In this document: positions 41,365 through 53,145 of the stretch, one piece after another | Layout of the letters: every line of letters begins with the position of its first letter | Position numbering within the stretch: the stretch's first letter is position 1 | Assembly (NCBI RefSeq): GCF_008831285.2 | Contig: NC_045148.1 | Span: 7,507,001-7,571,000, forward strand | Source of the DNA: Nymphaea colorata | Taxonomy: Eukaryota; Streptophyta; Magnoliopsida; Nymphaeales; Nymphaeaceae | Direction of reading: 5' to 3' | Length of the DNA stretch: 64,000 bases | Notes under the pieces: generated by a model | What the model saw: only the letters and a program-made list of their open reading frames with translations | Database searches by the model: none | Told to the model about the DNA's origin: nothing | Program-made: the position numbers and the translations under genes

Positions 41365-44300
41365 GTATGCATTTATCTAATAGATTACTTTACATGGAAC
41401 AAAACAACGTACAAATACCAAAGCAAATCTGCTATTAGTCGTCTCCCTTAAAACACTATTTCATAAGCTGCTTATTTTACTAAACTGAAGGTCTATTGAG
41501 ACAAATTGGCTGCGTATGCTCTTTTTCAGATGAAGAAACATTGAGCTGCCATTAGGAATGGTTCCGACAGAAGGCAATTCCTCTGCAATTATATCAGTAA
41601 GGAAGATCTACTAAAGGGCAGATTAGAGACTAAAGAGGCAATCCTTAATAAGAAGAAGAAGAAGAAGAAGGACAATGCACCAACTGTGCTGTAATGGTCT
41701 TTCATATATACCAAGTGGGTCACCAACAATGCTTGTCTTACAGCCATAGATATGCATACATTACAACAAAACAACCAAAAAAAAAAAAGCAACATCATAT
41801 AAAACAAACAAGCAATTAAACGTTTGCTTCTTAGAAGACCGTCACAAGCTTACGGCCATGAAAGTTTCACTTTGTTGATGGTGGACAAGACTGGACAGGA
41901 TGCTAGTGAAATCCACCCGAAGGCCTTCTACAGATGTGGGCCCATCTCCGGTCCGGTGCTTCGCCAGCCGTCCATCTCCCAGATGGACGGTGCTCAATGA
42001 AAGGGAGAGCCGTGGACCCACTGAATAAAATTGTCCCTCTCAAACGCCAGAGATCATGTATGGTCCTTTTAAGGCATTTAAGTCCTTCCTGGCCTAATGC
42101 AGCAGGCACTGCTCTACAAAAGGGACAACTGAAGGGTGGACGTAGGCCTGTCCTTCCAAAGGGGCATGTGGGCCTATACATATGCTGGCACGAAGCCAAG
42201 ACAAAAGGGTTCGTTGTTCGGCCGGCCTAGCAGGTGGGACCAACTCGGTCTAGTCTAGATTTTGGCCTCATCTTAGCTAGGTCTTGTGGAATTTACAAGG
42301 GGATCGTGGTTGACCCAGTTTGACTTGATGGGGCCTAATGGGCCTAGTGTCCTCCGCCTAGGCCTTGTCTCAATAACGAAAAACTCGACCCCGAGGTTTC
42401 ACTTTCGAATTTTGCTGGCTCGAGAATGGTTGATCGTATGCAGTGTCCTGTTCTGGCCCTCCATTAATGCACAGCTCCTTGCGCCATTCCTTTCTTGACC
42501 ACAAAGAAAGAAAATGAGATTATTATATGAGGAAATTGAGTTGTTTGACTTGAGCGGAGTGGACTTGGCGAGAGTGAGATATTTTGGTTTATATTTTAAC
42601 TGATTGGCAGGTTCAAGGGTTCAGCAGAATTCACTACATTGTAGCATTCAGTAATTTGATTCAATTCCCAGAGAAGTTTAGAGAAGTTCGAATGCTATAA
42701 GCTATGAGTAGTTTGGAAGGCTTCAACCTGCCTCTGAGCCTGACCACCGTGAAAAAGCTCAGCATAAGGGCAGTTTGTGAGAGCCGAAGCCATCCTCACT
42801 TCTCCTACTTTTAGGGTTCATCCTTCAACTCAAGTGTCATGCATGCTAACATGTCAAAAAAATAGCGTCCATAAGAATCAAATTAAGAACTGTTGTCAAT
42901 GCCACATTCAAGCTGACCAACTATACTACACCTCTATCCTTAATAAGATTTATTTTACACCTTCCACAGCACCTATTTGATTGCCTCGTGTTAGGCTGTT
43001 TGACTGGAAAGGGATTTACCCCCCATAATTTACCTCTTCTCACTAAGCTTGTATGAGAGTATAAAAATTACCAAACCATGACGATCCGTATCACAGTCAG
43101 CTCGCCACATTACGCGGACGCTTTCACGGTGTGAAATCATTTAAACGGCGGCCATGGTTTTCTCCTTCAGTCGGCCTTAGGAAACACATTCAAATTGACT
43201 AAAGACCGAACTCGAAAACCCATGTTTCTATAGCTGCCAAAGTTTGGAAAGTAGGGACAGTAGTAGATGGGAAGAGGACAAGAAATGTAGCAGAGAAGAT
43301 CTGTTCTTTTTCATTGCTTTCCAAAATTTGCACAGTGGCTCATTTTGTCACTTTCTCCCATTGCATGGATGAGCCAGTGTTCTGGGGGTGAAGCAGTTTC
43401 CTAACATTTCATTTGTCCTCAGCTAAATCTGAATATCAAAAGAGATAGAACGTAGATGGTGCTCTCTCTTCTGCTGTGTGCTAGAGGGACATCATTTTCC
43501 ATCAGCTGAAAGTTCTAAGTTGTTCACTTTTTGGTGGGTGAGAGTTCCACAGTTGGGAAGAATTTTGCATCTGATGGTTTTTGGGACCTTAATGATTTAA
43601 TGGAGAATATGACAGACCAGTAGTTCTCACTTCTCTCCAGTCTGAGGTCATTGTACATTCCTCGCATCTGTTCTATGATTTTATCCATGGTATCTTCACT
43701 GAAGCTTGTTGTTCAAGTAAAAGACCACTTCGTTTTTCGCACCAAGAGATTCAAATGACTTGCTGAATACGAATGACTAAATCTAAAGTTGCTGACTGTT
43801 ATCTCCTTGCTGATTGCAGTTTCAGAAACCAATAAATGGTTTCCTATATTGACTTTCTCAAAAGAATTACGGCTTCCTCAAGAGAATTAACCGGTCTGCT
43901 GCAAATTGCTTGCAGCGAGACTTCCAAGGCTGACATTTAACAGTTCACCTTCTACCCGTTCCGTTTTAATTGCTACGGAAGTATCCGTTCGGGAAGAGGG
44001 GAAATCTTTAAGGTGCTTCGAAGCATTTATCTGCACAGTAAGAAAAGAACGCCAATCCACACACAGACACACACACACAGCGAGAGAGAGACTAGAAGAG
44101 TGGGATGAAAAAAAGGAAGGAATTCATTGAATGAAAAAAAAAAAAAAGAAGCACATGACGGTATATAAGTAAGAATCTGCACTAGAAAGGCAAAAGGAAA
44201 TAGGAAAACGAAGGGATTTTGCAGAAATGATTGCCTCGAGGGATTGAGCAGTGTGGCCTAAAGACCATAGAAGATAGGGATGTTGCAATCACAAGTAAGA

Positions 44301-44426
44301 CATCTAAAGATCATTGTGGCATGAACCCTCCTGCTTGGAAAAACAAAAAAGAGGAGAAGAAATTGTTTCAGGAGACCGACATTCTCTATTCATTTGCCAA
44401 GACACACAAGAGCTAGATACATTTTT
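41365..44426. other. Intergenic sequence
   Basis: Overlapping frames on both strands at 41903-42230 lie in a more GC-rich patch but show no known domain. Short (AAG)n at 41652-41670 and a CA/GA patch at about 44060-44090. Presumed downstream flank of the minus-strand gene at 44427. Confidence 0.35.
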
Positions 44427-44720
44427 TCACACCTTCCGCTCCTTCTCTAAGTTCTCTATTAATTTCTGCAAGTTGGCATTGTACATAAAATGCAGGAACC
44501 ACAATGCGAAGATTATGGTGTCATCTAGACACCCGCCTGCACATGCAGAGCCATCATCAAAATTGAGGGCATAACTCGAGGCATCATATTGGAACCTCAG
44601 CCTCTGCTCGTGCATGTTCTTGACGGCCTTCCTGATCTCTGCTCTGACCCTCCAGTATGCTCTGCGTAAGCGTCTCTTCCCATATTCATTTGCCCAAGCC
44701 AGTTTCTCAACCAAACCCAT
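44427..44720 (-). CDS. Small plant-specific protein with FQYD-SYALNFDDG motif
   Basis: 97 residues starting MGLVEKLAWANEYGKRRLRR, then AYWRVRAEIRKAVKN, then RFQYDASSYALNFDDG. The basic helix followed by an F-x-Y-D-x-x-S-Y-A-L-N-F-D-D-G box is one I associate with a family of small uncharacterised angiosperm proteins; no function can be given. The ATG at 44720-44718 was chosen because an intron acceptor (TTGCAG) lies eight bases upstream, which excludes the upstream in-frame ATG at 44762. The intron is 44729-44912 (GTAAGT donor) in the 5'UTR, and a TATA box lies at 44975-44984. After the DDG box the frame continues about 40 residues (CAGGCLDDTIIFALWFLHFM and on), longer than I expect, so the C-terminus may be affected by another splice. 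Confidence 0.7.
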   Translation of the reverse strand: MGLVEKLAWANEYGKRRLRRAYWRVRAEIRKAVKNMHEQRLRFQYDASSYALNFDDGSACAGGCLDDTIIFALWFLHFMYNANLQKLIENLEKERKV

Positions 44721-44728
44721 CTCTCCCC

Positions 44729-44912
44729 CTGCAACAAAGAGGCTAAAAATGAGCAAAAACAAGCCATGGCGAAAGATTGAGAAGAAAACGCAATATTTTC
44801 ACACGACCAACAAAAGATTCAAGGAAGAAAGGGGAGGACCCACGAGTGGAATTGTGTAAGAAAGTCCCCTCTGCGTCTTCCTTTGAGTTTCTTCAAAGGG
44901 AGTCCAACTTAC
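44729..44912 (-). other. 5'UTR intron of the small-protein gene
   Basis: On the minus strand the donor reads AGCT|GTAAGT and the acceptor GTTGCAG|GGGG; 184 bp. Leader introns of this kind often raise expression in plants. Confidence 0.55.
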
Positions 44913-44974
44913 AGCTCACAGGCGATACGAAATCCTTCTGTCTCTTTCTCCCCCCCCTGTGTCACATCTGCTCT

Positions 44975-44984
44975 GGTTATATAG
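44975..44984 (-). promoter_or_regulatory. TATA box of the small-protein gene
   Basis: The minus strand reads CTATATAACC, followed about 30 bases on by a pyrimidine/purine-rich leader and then the 5'UTR exon; position fits transcription start near 44948. Confidence 0.55.
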
Positions 44985-46147
44985 ACGAGGCGTAAAAGAA
45001 AAAAATAAAAATCAAATGTCCGTGAAATCCCAATTAAGTCCACTAAATGTTACTGATAAAATGCCTTTTAGCAGGGACAAGACGCATTTAGCATTTAACT
45101 CGTCCCAGTGGATGATTTAGCCATTTGAAAGCAGCTATAGTGCCAGAAACTGGCATTTCAACCGGTAGATTCTAGTCATAGAGCCATGAACCAACAATTT
45201 CTCTGTTTATAAAGCAGGGGCATCAATCTATTTTTCGATTTGTGCAGAGGTCTTTACTTTAAAAACAATACTTTGATGCATGACAAAGAAGCGACACATG
45301 GCTCTTGGAATCGCTTTCCTTTTAGTCGTGGACATTGCTCGTTTAGGTATAGGCTAGTAGAGTGTAGGGGCAGGTGAAATGGCTTCCAAGCTTGTCTCCT
45401 TCTTACAGCTGAGTTAAACAGCTCAAAACCAGTATGAACTAGAAGTTTTGAGAGAAAGGGAAAAGAAGAAACTCTTCTAATTGGTTTTGAACCCAACTTT
45501 AAACTTGTTCATCAACAAAAGCAACACCATTTGAGCTTAAACCAAAAGCTAAGCAATTTGAAAAGTTTGAATGCGCAGCTGACGAGCCGGAAACAGAGCA
45601 GCTCATCAGTTCATGGGACACGAGCGGTGCATTTAATTTTGATTCCCTCGCAAAGCGTTTTCAAGAAACGCCAAAAACCCTCTTACAGACTTACAGTCGA
45701 ACGCTTTAGACTGCCGTTTCTTGCAGATGAAGACTACACAATCTAAAAAAAACATGATTTCTGCAAGAATTTTTCGCTGCCCTCAAAGAATTTCAAGGCA
45801 TTCCCTTGTGGCGGAAGAAACCAATCACTGCGGACACAACTCCTCTGACAGAACCACCCTTTAATCGTTTACTGTATCCAAAATGGTACTGAAAAAATCC
45901 GACCATCGAACAGAAGGGGTAAAAAGGGGGCGGAGCCGAGAATCTAGCCCACATATTCGCTGGCCGCGCCCCAGCACAAAAAGGGAGTCAAGAAAACGAC
46001 CTCACTGGTCGTGCATATATTCATAGATAGTTTTCAGCAAGTTTCTGAAATCTCCCATCTCTCTCCCTTCGTCCAATTAGCCCAAGGATAGATAGTTCTA
46101 TTTCTTTTCATGGTTATGGTTTAACCAAAATACGTCAGCAACCCATC
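44985..46147. other. Upstream flank of the small-protein gene
   Basis: No coding region recognised. Presumed promoter sequence extends rightward from the TATA box at 44975-44984; no other regulatory element can be named. Confidence 0.3.
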
Positions 46148-46165
46148 TCTCTCTCTCTTTCTCTC

Positions 46166-46216
<51 letters not shown>

Positions 46217-46229
46217 AGAGAGAGAGAGA
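46148..46229. repeat. Self-complementary microsatellite (TC)n(TA)n(GA)n
   Basis: TC-rich left arm, about 20 TA units, then AAAGAGAGAGAG right arm; the two arms are reverse complements, so the tract can fold on itself. Confidence 0.9.
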
Positions 46230-46247
46230 TGGAGATATACCCACCAA

Positions 46248-46636
46248 TAGGGTTGCACAATGACTTGAGCTAGCTCTGGCTCTACTCGAAATCACTCACT
46301 AAAAATGGACTAGTTCATAAATGACTTGACCTCAAGTTCAAATGTATGTTCAAAATATTACACTAGTCAGTTTGGAGTTATAAGAACTCAACTCATTTAG
46401 ACTCGACTCGCTTGAATAAAAAATGAATGCCGAAACATAACACAAGAATAGTTAAACAACGAGCAAGTATAGAGTTTAGCGAGTCAAAAGAAATGAGACA
46501 GACTTAACAAAAATAAGTTAAACGAGTCGAGCTCAACGTTGTATTGTCGAGTCAAGCTCGAGCTTACTCTATGAAGCTCAGCCCGAAGAGATCGAGTTTT
46601 CTAAGTCGAGTGGAGTAGAGATCCAACCCAACCCTA
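46248..46636. repeat. GAGCTCG-type dispersed repeat, copy 3
   Basis: Starts TAGGGTTGCACAATGACTTG and ends with AACCCAACCCTA, whose reverse complement TAGGGTTGGGTT mirrors the start, so this copy preserves inverted ends of at least eight bases. The interior is rich in GAGTCGAGC and CTCGAGC words. Non-coding, about 390 bp. Confidence 0.55.
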
Positions 46637-47376
46637 CGTACCATTGCCAATAAGCATCATTCAGTTTCAGCCAGTTCTATATATTTACATGCAAGATCTT
46701 TGATGTAAATGTCGACCAAATGCGGCGCAATAGGAAAAGGGAGTGACCATGTTGGCTCTGACTAAGGTAAGAACACATGTAATTGTTTACTAGAAATCGA
46801 CTATTGGATCATCCATACATTTACATAGTTTGGTAACTTTTAAAGTCAACAGATAAATTTTTTTTAAAGTCTTAAAGAGGTACTTTTTTAATGCAAATGC
46901 TTTTACGAATACGTCCAGTGTCGTTTTCGTCTCTGAATTTTCAAGGACCCAGAAAGACTTAAAAAAAAAAAGGCTGAGAGGAAAAGAACCTAGAAAGACT
47001 GAAACATGTAATTCATGGATTGATCGATCCAAAGCCTGATTGTGGAATCTAAGACCTACCCAGGCCTTTTCATTATTTTGGGAATCATTCAATGAAAGGC
47101 GAATACAAAGCCTCGATGAATTGATCCCAGCAAGGTAATAGCTATCTTAATACATACTATACCTTGCCTATAAAAGAAGACTCTAAACACTGGACAAAAT
47201 GTGAAAACTGGAATGGGAAAGAAGTGGTCTTGAAATAAAGTAGGATCAAACCACGGTGACCATCTTTTTGTGATCTCGAGGGCTACTGGGTCCTAAAGGG
47301 CCTTGATCACCATTGGTAGCTGACGTTTGGCATCAGAAGAAGCATGTAAATTGGTGAGGTCTCATGTCGCTACAAG

Positions 47377-47830
47377 TGTAACAACCCAATCTAATTTCAG
47401 ACCAGACTTCGCCTTTGGTTTGATGAATCCTAATTCACCCCATACCAATTTCAGTTTTAGTCTAAAAAATGTTAGAAACCAAGACAATCGACCACTTAAC
47501 AACTCCTTTTATAAGTCATCTAAGATTCTTCATAATGTTAACATAAAAATAAACTTTTTAAAGTGGGGTGTTACAATCCACCCTCTTTGAGGCACATACA
47601 TTCGTACAAGTGGGACCCTAAGTTCGAGTGTGGCATAGTGCTATGATACCATTGTAATGACCTAACCCACTTACATACTGCGGTTGGGCCCTTGATCTGA
47701 GAGATCCCAACCCTCCCCCTTCCCCCAACCCCACTTCTCTCCCTTAATAATTTCAATTTCAGCATGAAAAAAAGGTGAGAAAGTATAACAACCAACCACT
47801 TAACAATAAAATTGAAGCAGCAAGAAAAAC
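47377..47830 (-). mobile_element. TRIM (terminal-repeat retrotransposon in miniature)
   Basis: LTR 1 at 47377-47575 (TGTAACAACCC...GGGGTGTTACA, 199 bp). The internal region is only 77 bp (47576-47652). LTR 2 starts at 47653 (TGTAATGACCTAACCCAC) and is diverged but aligns through AATTTCAG, a following A-rich run and ACCACTTAACAA. On the minus strand the internal region starts with the primer-binding site TGGTATCATAGC (tRNA-Met type) and ends with a purine tract AAAGAGGGTGGA. The right boundary is unclear. No 5S-like segment is seen, so it is not an obvious Cassandra element. Confidence 0.65.
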
Positions 47831-48679
47831 CCAACGGAAGAAATGAACCAAAACACAGCTGGGTCGAGAGGGAAGTCAAAGGAGTCTTGTGCTCAAATGA
47901 AGCTTCTCTTGCCAACAGATTTGTGGTGCTTTATAGTTCAGATGGAGGGGTTGGTGACTCTTCCACAACTAAGCAAATTCAACCATCATGGTAGTCCTTC
48001 AGTTATTCAAGATTTGATAATGTAGTAATGTAGATCCCATTCATATTCTAAACCCTCCCCAAATAGGTCATTCAAGGCTGTGCAGTATAATCGCATAAGT
48101 GTTCTGCCCATCCTTAACCCGTATCTCCTTCTCTTATCAAGAACGACCATGTGATAATGACTTCTCTTAGGCTTTGCTTTTATGGCAAATGCCCTGCCAT
48201 GTGGAAGGCACTTAGGTGAGGAAGAGGAAATATCTGTTTTAATGAAAGCCGAGCTCTTTCTCTATCTCCATTACCTCTAGGGTCTAGTGATACTTTTAAT
48301 GTTTGGGAGTAGTACCCTCGTTGTACCTTAATTTGCATGTAGTTCTCTCCTTTTACAGCAATGTAAAAGTTCAAAATGAAAACTAGTTGTCTACCAACCC
48401 CCTCACCGTCTACTGCACCAACCCTTTAGGGATATGTGGGTGGGGGTCGGGGGCGCATTTCAGCCTTTAGCATTAAAGAAACAAATGAAACCTTCTTCAA
48501 AAGGCACCGAGGTTATGATGGTTGGATCCAAGCACCTTGCTAAGCTGTGATCTTGGGTTTACACGAGTGAGAGGGAGATGAATGCATTGTGATGTTAGAA
48601 ATAGTAATGATGCTAATCAAGTGGGAGAGACTTTTTTTTTTCTTTTGAAAATTCAATCTGGATCAATTTATTTAATTTT
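47831..48679. other. Intergenic sequence
   Basis: No gene or named element recognised. Short frames of about 60 codons at 47.8-48.4 kb have no known motif. Confidence 0.3.
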
Positions 48680-48902
48680 ATATATGTGTGTGAGATTAAG
48701 GCGCGGCATTGTGCCCAGCTGTCGGCGAGTACCTGGTACCCCGCCCAACTTGGGCCCAAAAAAAAAGGCACCGGGCCTGCCCGATTCTTTATATATGTGT
48801 GTGAGATTAAGGCTGGGCATTGGGCCCGGCTGTCGGCGAGTACCTGGTACCCCGCCCAACTTGGGCCCAAAAAAAAGGGCATCGGGCCTGCCCGATTCTT
48901 TA
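48680..48902. repeat. Tandem duplication, about 112 bp unit
   Basis: Two adjacent units share 'tatatgtgtgtgagattaag', GCTGTCGGCGAGTACCTGG, TACCCCGCCCAACTTGGGCC and CGGGCCTGCCCGATTCTT, with about ten differences. A partial third piece (CGGCCCAGTTGGGCCCGATA) follows. The unit is a GGGCCxGGCC-rich repeat. Confidence 0.85.
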
Positions 48903-49486
48903 TCGAACCGGCCCAGTTGGGCCCGATAATTTTATATTTTTTTGTTAATATATATATTTATATATATATATATAATATTTTATTATAATTAATTATATTT
49001 ATATATTATTTTATATTAAATATATATTTTTAAATTTAATCAAACCAGGCCCAAACCTAGGTTTCGAGTGTCGGGCTGGGCCCAACCGGGTGCCGAGGCT
49101 GTGACCATCCAACTAGGTCATACCAATGGGACTGACCCCATCAGGATTGACCTGTGACATGTTTTTTCAAGTTATCCAAAAATTCTAGTTATGTTGGTCC
49201 TACAACATCACCAAAATCAATAAACAAACATATGTATATGTATGGAATGTATATAATTAGTCGCATAAGCGAAAGATATCCAGTATAAAATATTATTCCC
49301 ACGATGAGAAAATGTCGTTTAGGCGGACCTAGATACCAAGACCACATCGATCCAATTGGTTTTATTAGAAACAAACAATAGCAGAACATGTCAAAAAAGA
49401 CTACGTAGAAAGAAAGAGTGAGAAAATTGAGAGAAGAGGCATTGTACTGAGCACCAAAAAAGATGTCTTAACATCATAGGGGGTAG

Positions 49487-49921
49487 GTAGGGGCTGCACG
49501 TGAAAGAGCTCGAGTTGGGTCAACTGAAAACTCAGGCTTTGAGTTCACTCAAACTGAAGTAGAGTTTTATAGAACAAGTTCAAGCTCGACAGGACAACGT
49601 AACATTGTACTCTAACTCCACCTGTTTAACTTGTTTTTGTTAAGCAAGTCTCGTTTCTTTTAACTTGTTTAATTTGTTAGTTTGTTTAACTCGATTGACC
49701 TGTTTAATTACTACTCATTTAACTATTTCCTTATTATAATTCAACAGTTGAGCCAAGCCAAGTTTAAATGGGTCGAGTTCTTACATGACTCAACTTGTTT
49801 AACATTTTGAGCATGCATATCAACTCGAGCTTAGCTAGTTTAAGAATGAGTCGAGCTCAAGTCAAATTTTACAAGCAAGTTCAAGTAGAGCTCATGCTAA
49901 TCCACTTGTTGTGCATCCTTA
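49487..49921. repeat. GAGCTCG-type dispersed repeat, copy 4
   Basis: Starts TAGGGGCTGCACGTGAAAGA and ends TTGTGCATCCTTAAA; the inverted ends share the G-C-A-C core. The interior is rich in CTCGAGTT and GAGTCGAGCTC words. Confidence 0.45.
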
Positions 49922-50453
49922 AAGATAAAAGGAATGTGGGGTTTTGGGCTATGAAGTACTTTCACCACCCAAAAGACAATTGAAAGTTGGAAAAAGAGGA
50001 AGGGGGCGGGACTCCAATTAAAACTTGAAACTGTTACATTCCCCCATTTTATTGCTTCTCTTCTGTTGTATTTTAACTAGATGACCATCGAACAAAAAGC
50101 AGAAGGCAGGCAGGATCCCAAGGCACCTGACAAGGGAAAGGGGTGCCATCTGCGATCAGGAAGTAACAGCCATTTAATGTCCATCTCATCTGTCGAATGT
50201 GAAGGAGGAAGCGAAGAGCAGTGGAACCAGCAGCAGCTAGCTAGTCACATGGGTGGTAATGGTGGACCTGCCCTACTATTTCACACAGTATTGAAGCAAG
50301 GAGCATACAGCACAGACAGAGAGACCTTCCTCGGGTCCCTAAAATTCCACATTTATTCTCTCGCTGTCCAAAAGGGACGTCTCGAGTCTGCTCTTTGGCA
50401 CCAACTGTTTGTCGCTTTAGGGGGGCAAATTGGTGTTTGAGGCAGGGAGGAAT

Positions 50454-50690
50454 ATGAACTCGATGAAAGTTTCAGAGGCCCTTTGTCTCTCAGCTTTACT
50501 TTTGCTGCTGCTTTTATTTTTCTTCCTGCAAAACTCATTTATCATTCTTTTCACTTTTTTCTCTCCTTCTTTTTCCCTGCTTCTCAAAGGTGGTAGTTTC
50601 CGTTTTGACTTAACGCTGGTGAGTGGTCGCAATCGATGGTCAGAGAGGCGCTCAGATCGTCGGGAGAAGGTGCAGGGTTTCCTGCTGTAA
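50454..50690 (+). CDS. Hypothetical small secreted or membrane peptide
   Basis: 78 codons starting MNSMKVSEALCLSALL with a long Leu/Phe-rich segment to about residue 45, then a basic tail (RNRWSERRSDRREKVQGFLL). The N-terminus looks like a signal peptide or anchor. A good donor (CTG|GTGAGT) occurs at about 50616-50624, so the mature sequence could be spliced to a different C-terminus. I looked for CLE, CEP, IDA, PSK and PSY motifs in all three frames and found none. The locus (50.05-50.85 kb) is more GC-rich than its surroundings, which is the only extra support. Confidence 0.3.
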   Translation: MNSMKVSEALCLSALLLLLLLFFFLQNSFIILFTFFSPSFSLLLKGGSFRFDLTLVSGRNRWSERRSDRREKVQGFLL

Positions 50691-52554
50691 AGGACCCTGC
50701 TTAAAATCGGCTGCAGCTGCTGCTGCAGCAGCAGCAGGACCGCCCTCGGCCTCCGGGCCGACTTGTCCGGCATGGCAATGCTCATGCGAGGCATCATTTC
50801 TTGATGATTGACCAACGATTCGTGGTGGGAGAGGGCCGTTAGATCTTAGAAGTAGTTCCGTAGATTGATGAAAGATTTATTATTATTATTCTTCAAGTTG
50901 GTGGTCAACAGTTTTCTGTTTTGTTTTCATAACAAGGAGTCCTGTTGCATGATGTGAAAGAAAAAACACAAGACCATTTGAGTTGAAGAACAAGACTGAA
51001 GCTAAAGCAAGAAAGCAGATGCTGCATTTTTTAAAATAAGGAAGTTAGAAAGTGATTCAGCAGTGTCGAAGCAGGTTTCCTGGTAAATGGAAAATGGAAT
51101 AACCTGTTATGTTCGAACTGGCATTTAGATGACACACTTAAACTAGGCTTTGCACCTTCAAAACTAGATGAAGCATAAGGTAAGCATATCCTGAAATATA
51201 AAAAGCAGCTTTAGTATCTTAAAAAATGAATAAAAACTTTGTCCAATGGATAAAATACTTTTATTAACCCAATGTCATATATCTATATCTATAACTATCT
51301 ATATATATATATTATAACTTTTCGTTGGCAGATGTATTCATAAAATAATATAAAAATAACTTTTAATCGTCATTTCATGTTCATGATTCCGGATGTACAA
51401 TCCATCGGTGCGTTAAATAATTTTCAAGAATTCCAAAATGAGATTGAATTCGGCACGTCTGATAAGATTGTCGACAAGACGACACAAGCTGGACACTTAT
51501 GGCAAGTCAATTCTGCCAATATTCATTTGGTAACTTACGTTTTCTCTCTCTTTTTCTCTCTCTAAGAGGCCAACAACAAACAAGAGAAACAAAGTTTGGA
51601 ATCCGTAGATGCCGTTTGTTAGGCGGATAAAACTTTTCTTGGTGTACCATTTTGTGAAGAATTCGATCGATTAGCCATCAAATGTACAAAAGATTTTAAG
51701 AAAATGTTTTTTGTTCTACGTTTTCCCCATTCGGTGGTCATTAATTAACAAATAAAGGAGAGAAAGTGAAACTCGACGGGGCTTTTGATATATTTATAAG
51801 TGGTTGGTATACTTGTTTTGTGAAAAGTTAGCCATTATGCAGAACTAAGGTCATTGTGGATTTGAGGTCCAATCATGCGTGGATCTGAAGTCTAAGTCGT
51901 TGGGAGAAGCTGAAATCCATTGTTTGTTTAAACATAGAATACATTAGATATTAGATATCATGCATCCTGGATTTGAGATACTATATGTCCCACTTTTCAA
52001 AGTCATGTTAGAACTTTTCGTGCTATCAAAGACCTCCTCTAATTTCTTTTTTTTTGTGGATGAGTGAGAAGAAATACTACTACTACCCAAGTGAAGATAG
52101 AAGTTTTCCCTATCAGTTGCATTCAGTAAGCTTTGTGTGATGTATATGTTATGCTTTAACTTGCATATTTATGTTTATCATTTTGTAGCCTATAGAGTTG
52201 ATGCTACGACAATTTGATACAGAAACTGACCAACAACCAATCCTCGCTCCTTCCATTAAGCCAACCCCCTTGAAGATCTCTAAATTCAACTTTAAAATGC
52301 ATATATATGAGATTCAATACTAGAACTGAAACCGACAATGAGTCGTGAAGACAATCCGGCCATCCATTTCCCATATATCACCAACTTTTCAGCACAGAAA
52401 AACCAATTAAGTTTCATTGATGTTTACGTTTCATGATGTCAACTTTGGTTAGTAATGAACGTCGCTTGCATTGCATTCCTGCTTTCACCAAAATAGGCAG
52501 TCTCATGGATAGAGGTGCTTAAACACCTCTTGAGCTCCGTAGGGCTTCGTGAGC

Positions 52555-52558
<4 letters not shown>
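50691..52558. other. Intergenic sequence
   Basis: A CTG/CAG-rich patch at 50710-50740, otherwise AT-rich DNA without a recognised gene. Confidence 0.35.

Positions 52559-52631
<73 letters not shown>
52559..52631. repeat. (TA)n microsatellite
   Basis: About 36 uninterrupted TA units. Confidence 0.95.
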
Positions 52632-52633
<2 letters not shown>

Positions 52634-52717
52634 CCTTAGATTCTTTCAGCCTCTTACAATGTACCGCCTGAAGCATTGCATTGTCTTTATCGATGATAAA
52701 GTTACGAAAGCTATAAG

Positions 52718-52938
52718 GACAGTTTGGCAGCAATGATATTTTGTGATAATATATTAGTTGTAGTGTTTCATTCATGCGACACTCAAAAAATATCTCTAGT
52801 GCCAAACGATTCAACAACAGTATTATCATTTTATAAATCTACTAAAGTAGATTCATAGAACACTATAATAAGTATGAGATGAATCAGATCCGTTTCTTTT
52901 AGTAGTTTCTTAAGAACTGTTGCCAAACAGCCTCTAAA
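52718..52938. mobile_element. MITE-like element, GTTTGGCA inverted ends
   Basis: The left end AGGACAGTTTGGCAGCAATG pairs with the right end, whose reverse complement is AGAGGCTGTTTGGCAACAGT. About 220 bp with an internal 'gattcatagaac' motif. No clean target duplication. Confidence 0.45.
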
Positions 52939-53145
52939 AAAACTACTACCTAGTCGTTTTTGTTACTGCAGTAGTTTCTTAGTTCGATAGTTTGTGTGAC
53001 TTGCAGTTCAATGTACACTTTGGACCCATCCTTCTTTAGTGTCGCTAACGTATCTTGGTAGCAATTAAAAATTGATCTTAACAGGTTTTGGAAGCTGGCT
53101 ATATTTTGTCTATTAATGAAGGGCATGGGCAATGCACAAATAATC

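Noticed and set aside
41903-42230. Opposing 98-codon frames in a GC-richer patch
   Set aside because: No domain, no splice context and no repeat match visible; insufficient to call a gene.
50700-50815. CLE, IDA or CEP signalling-peptide ending in the Pro/Arg-rich frame (PRPPGRLVRHGNAHARHH)
   Set aside because: The required conserved residues of those families are missing in all three frames.
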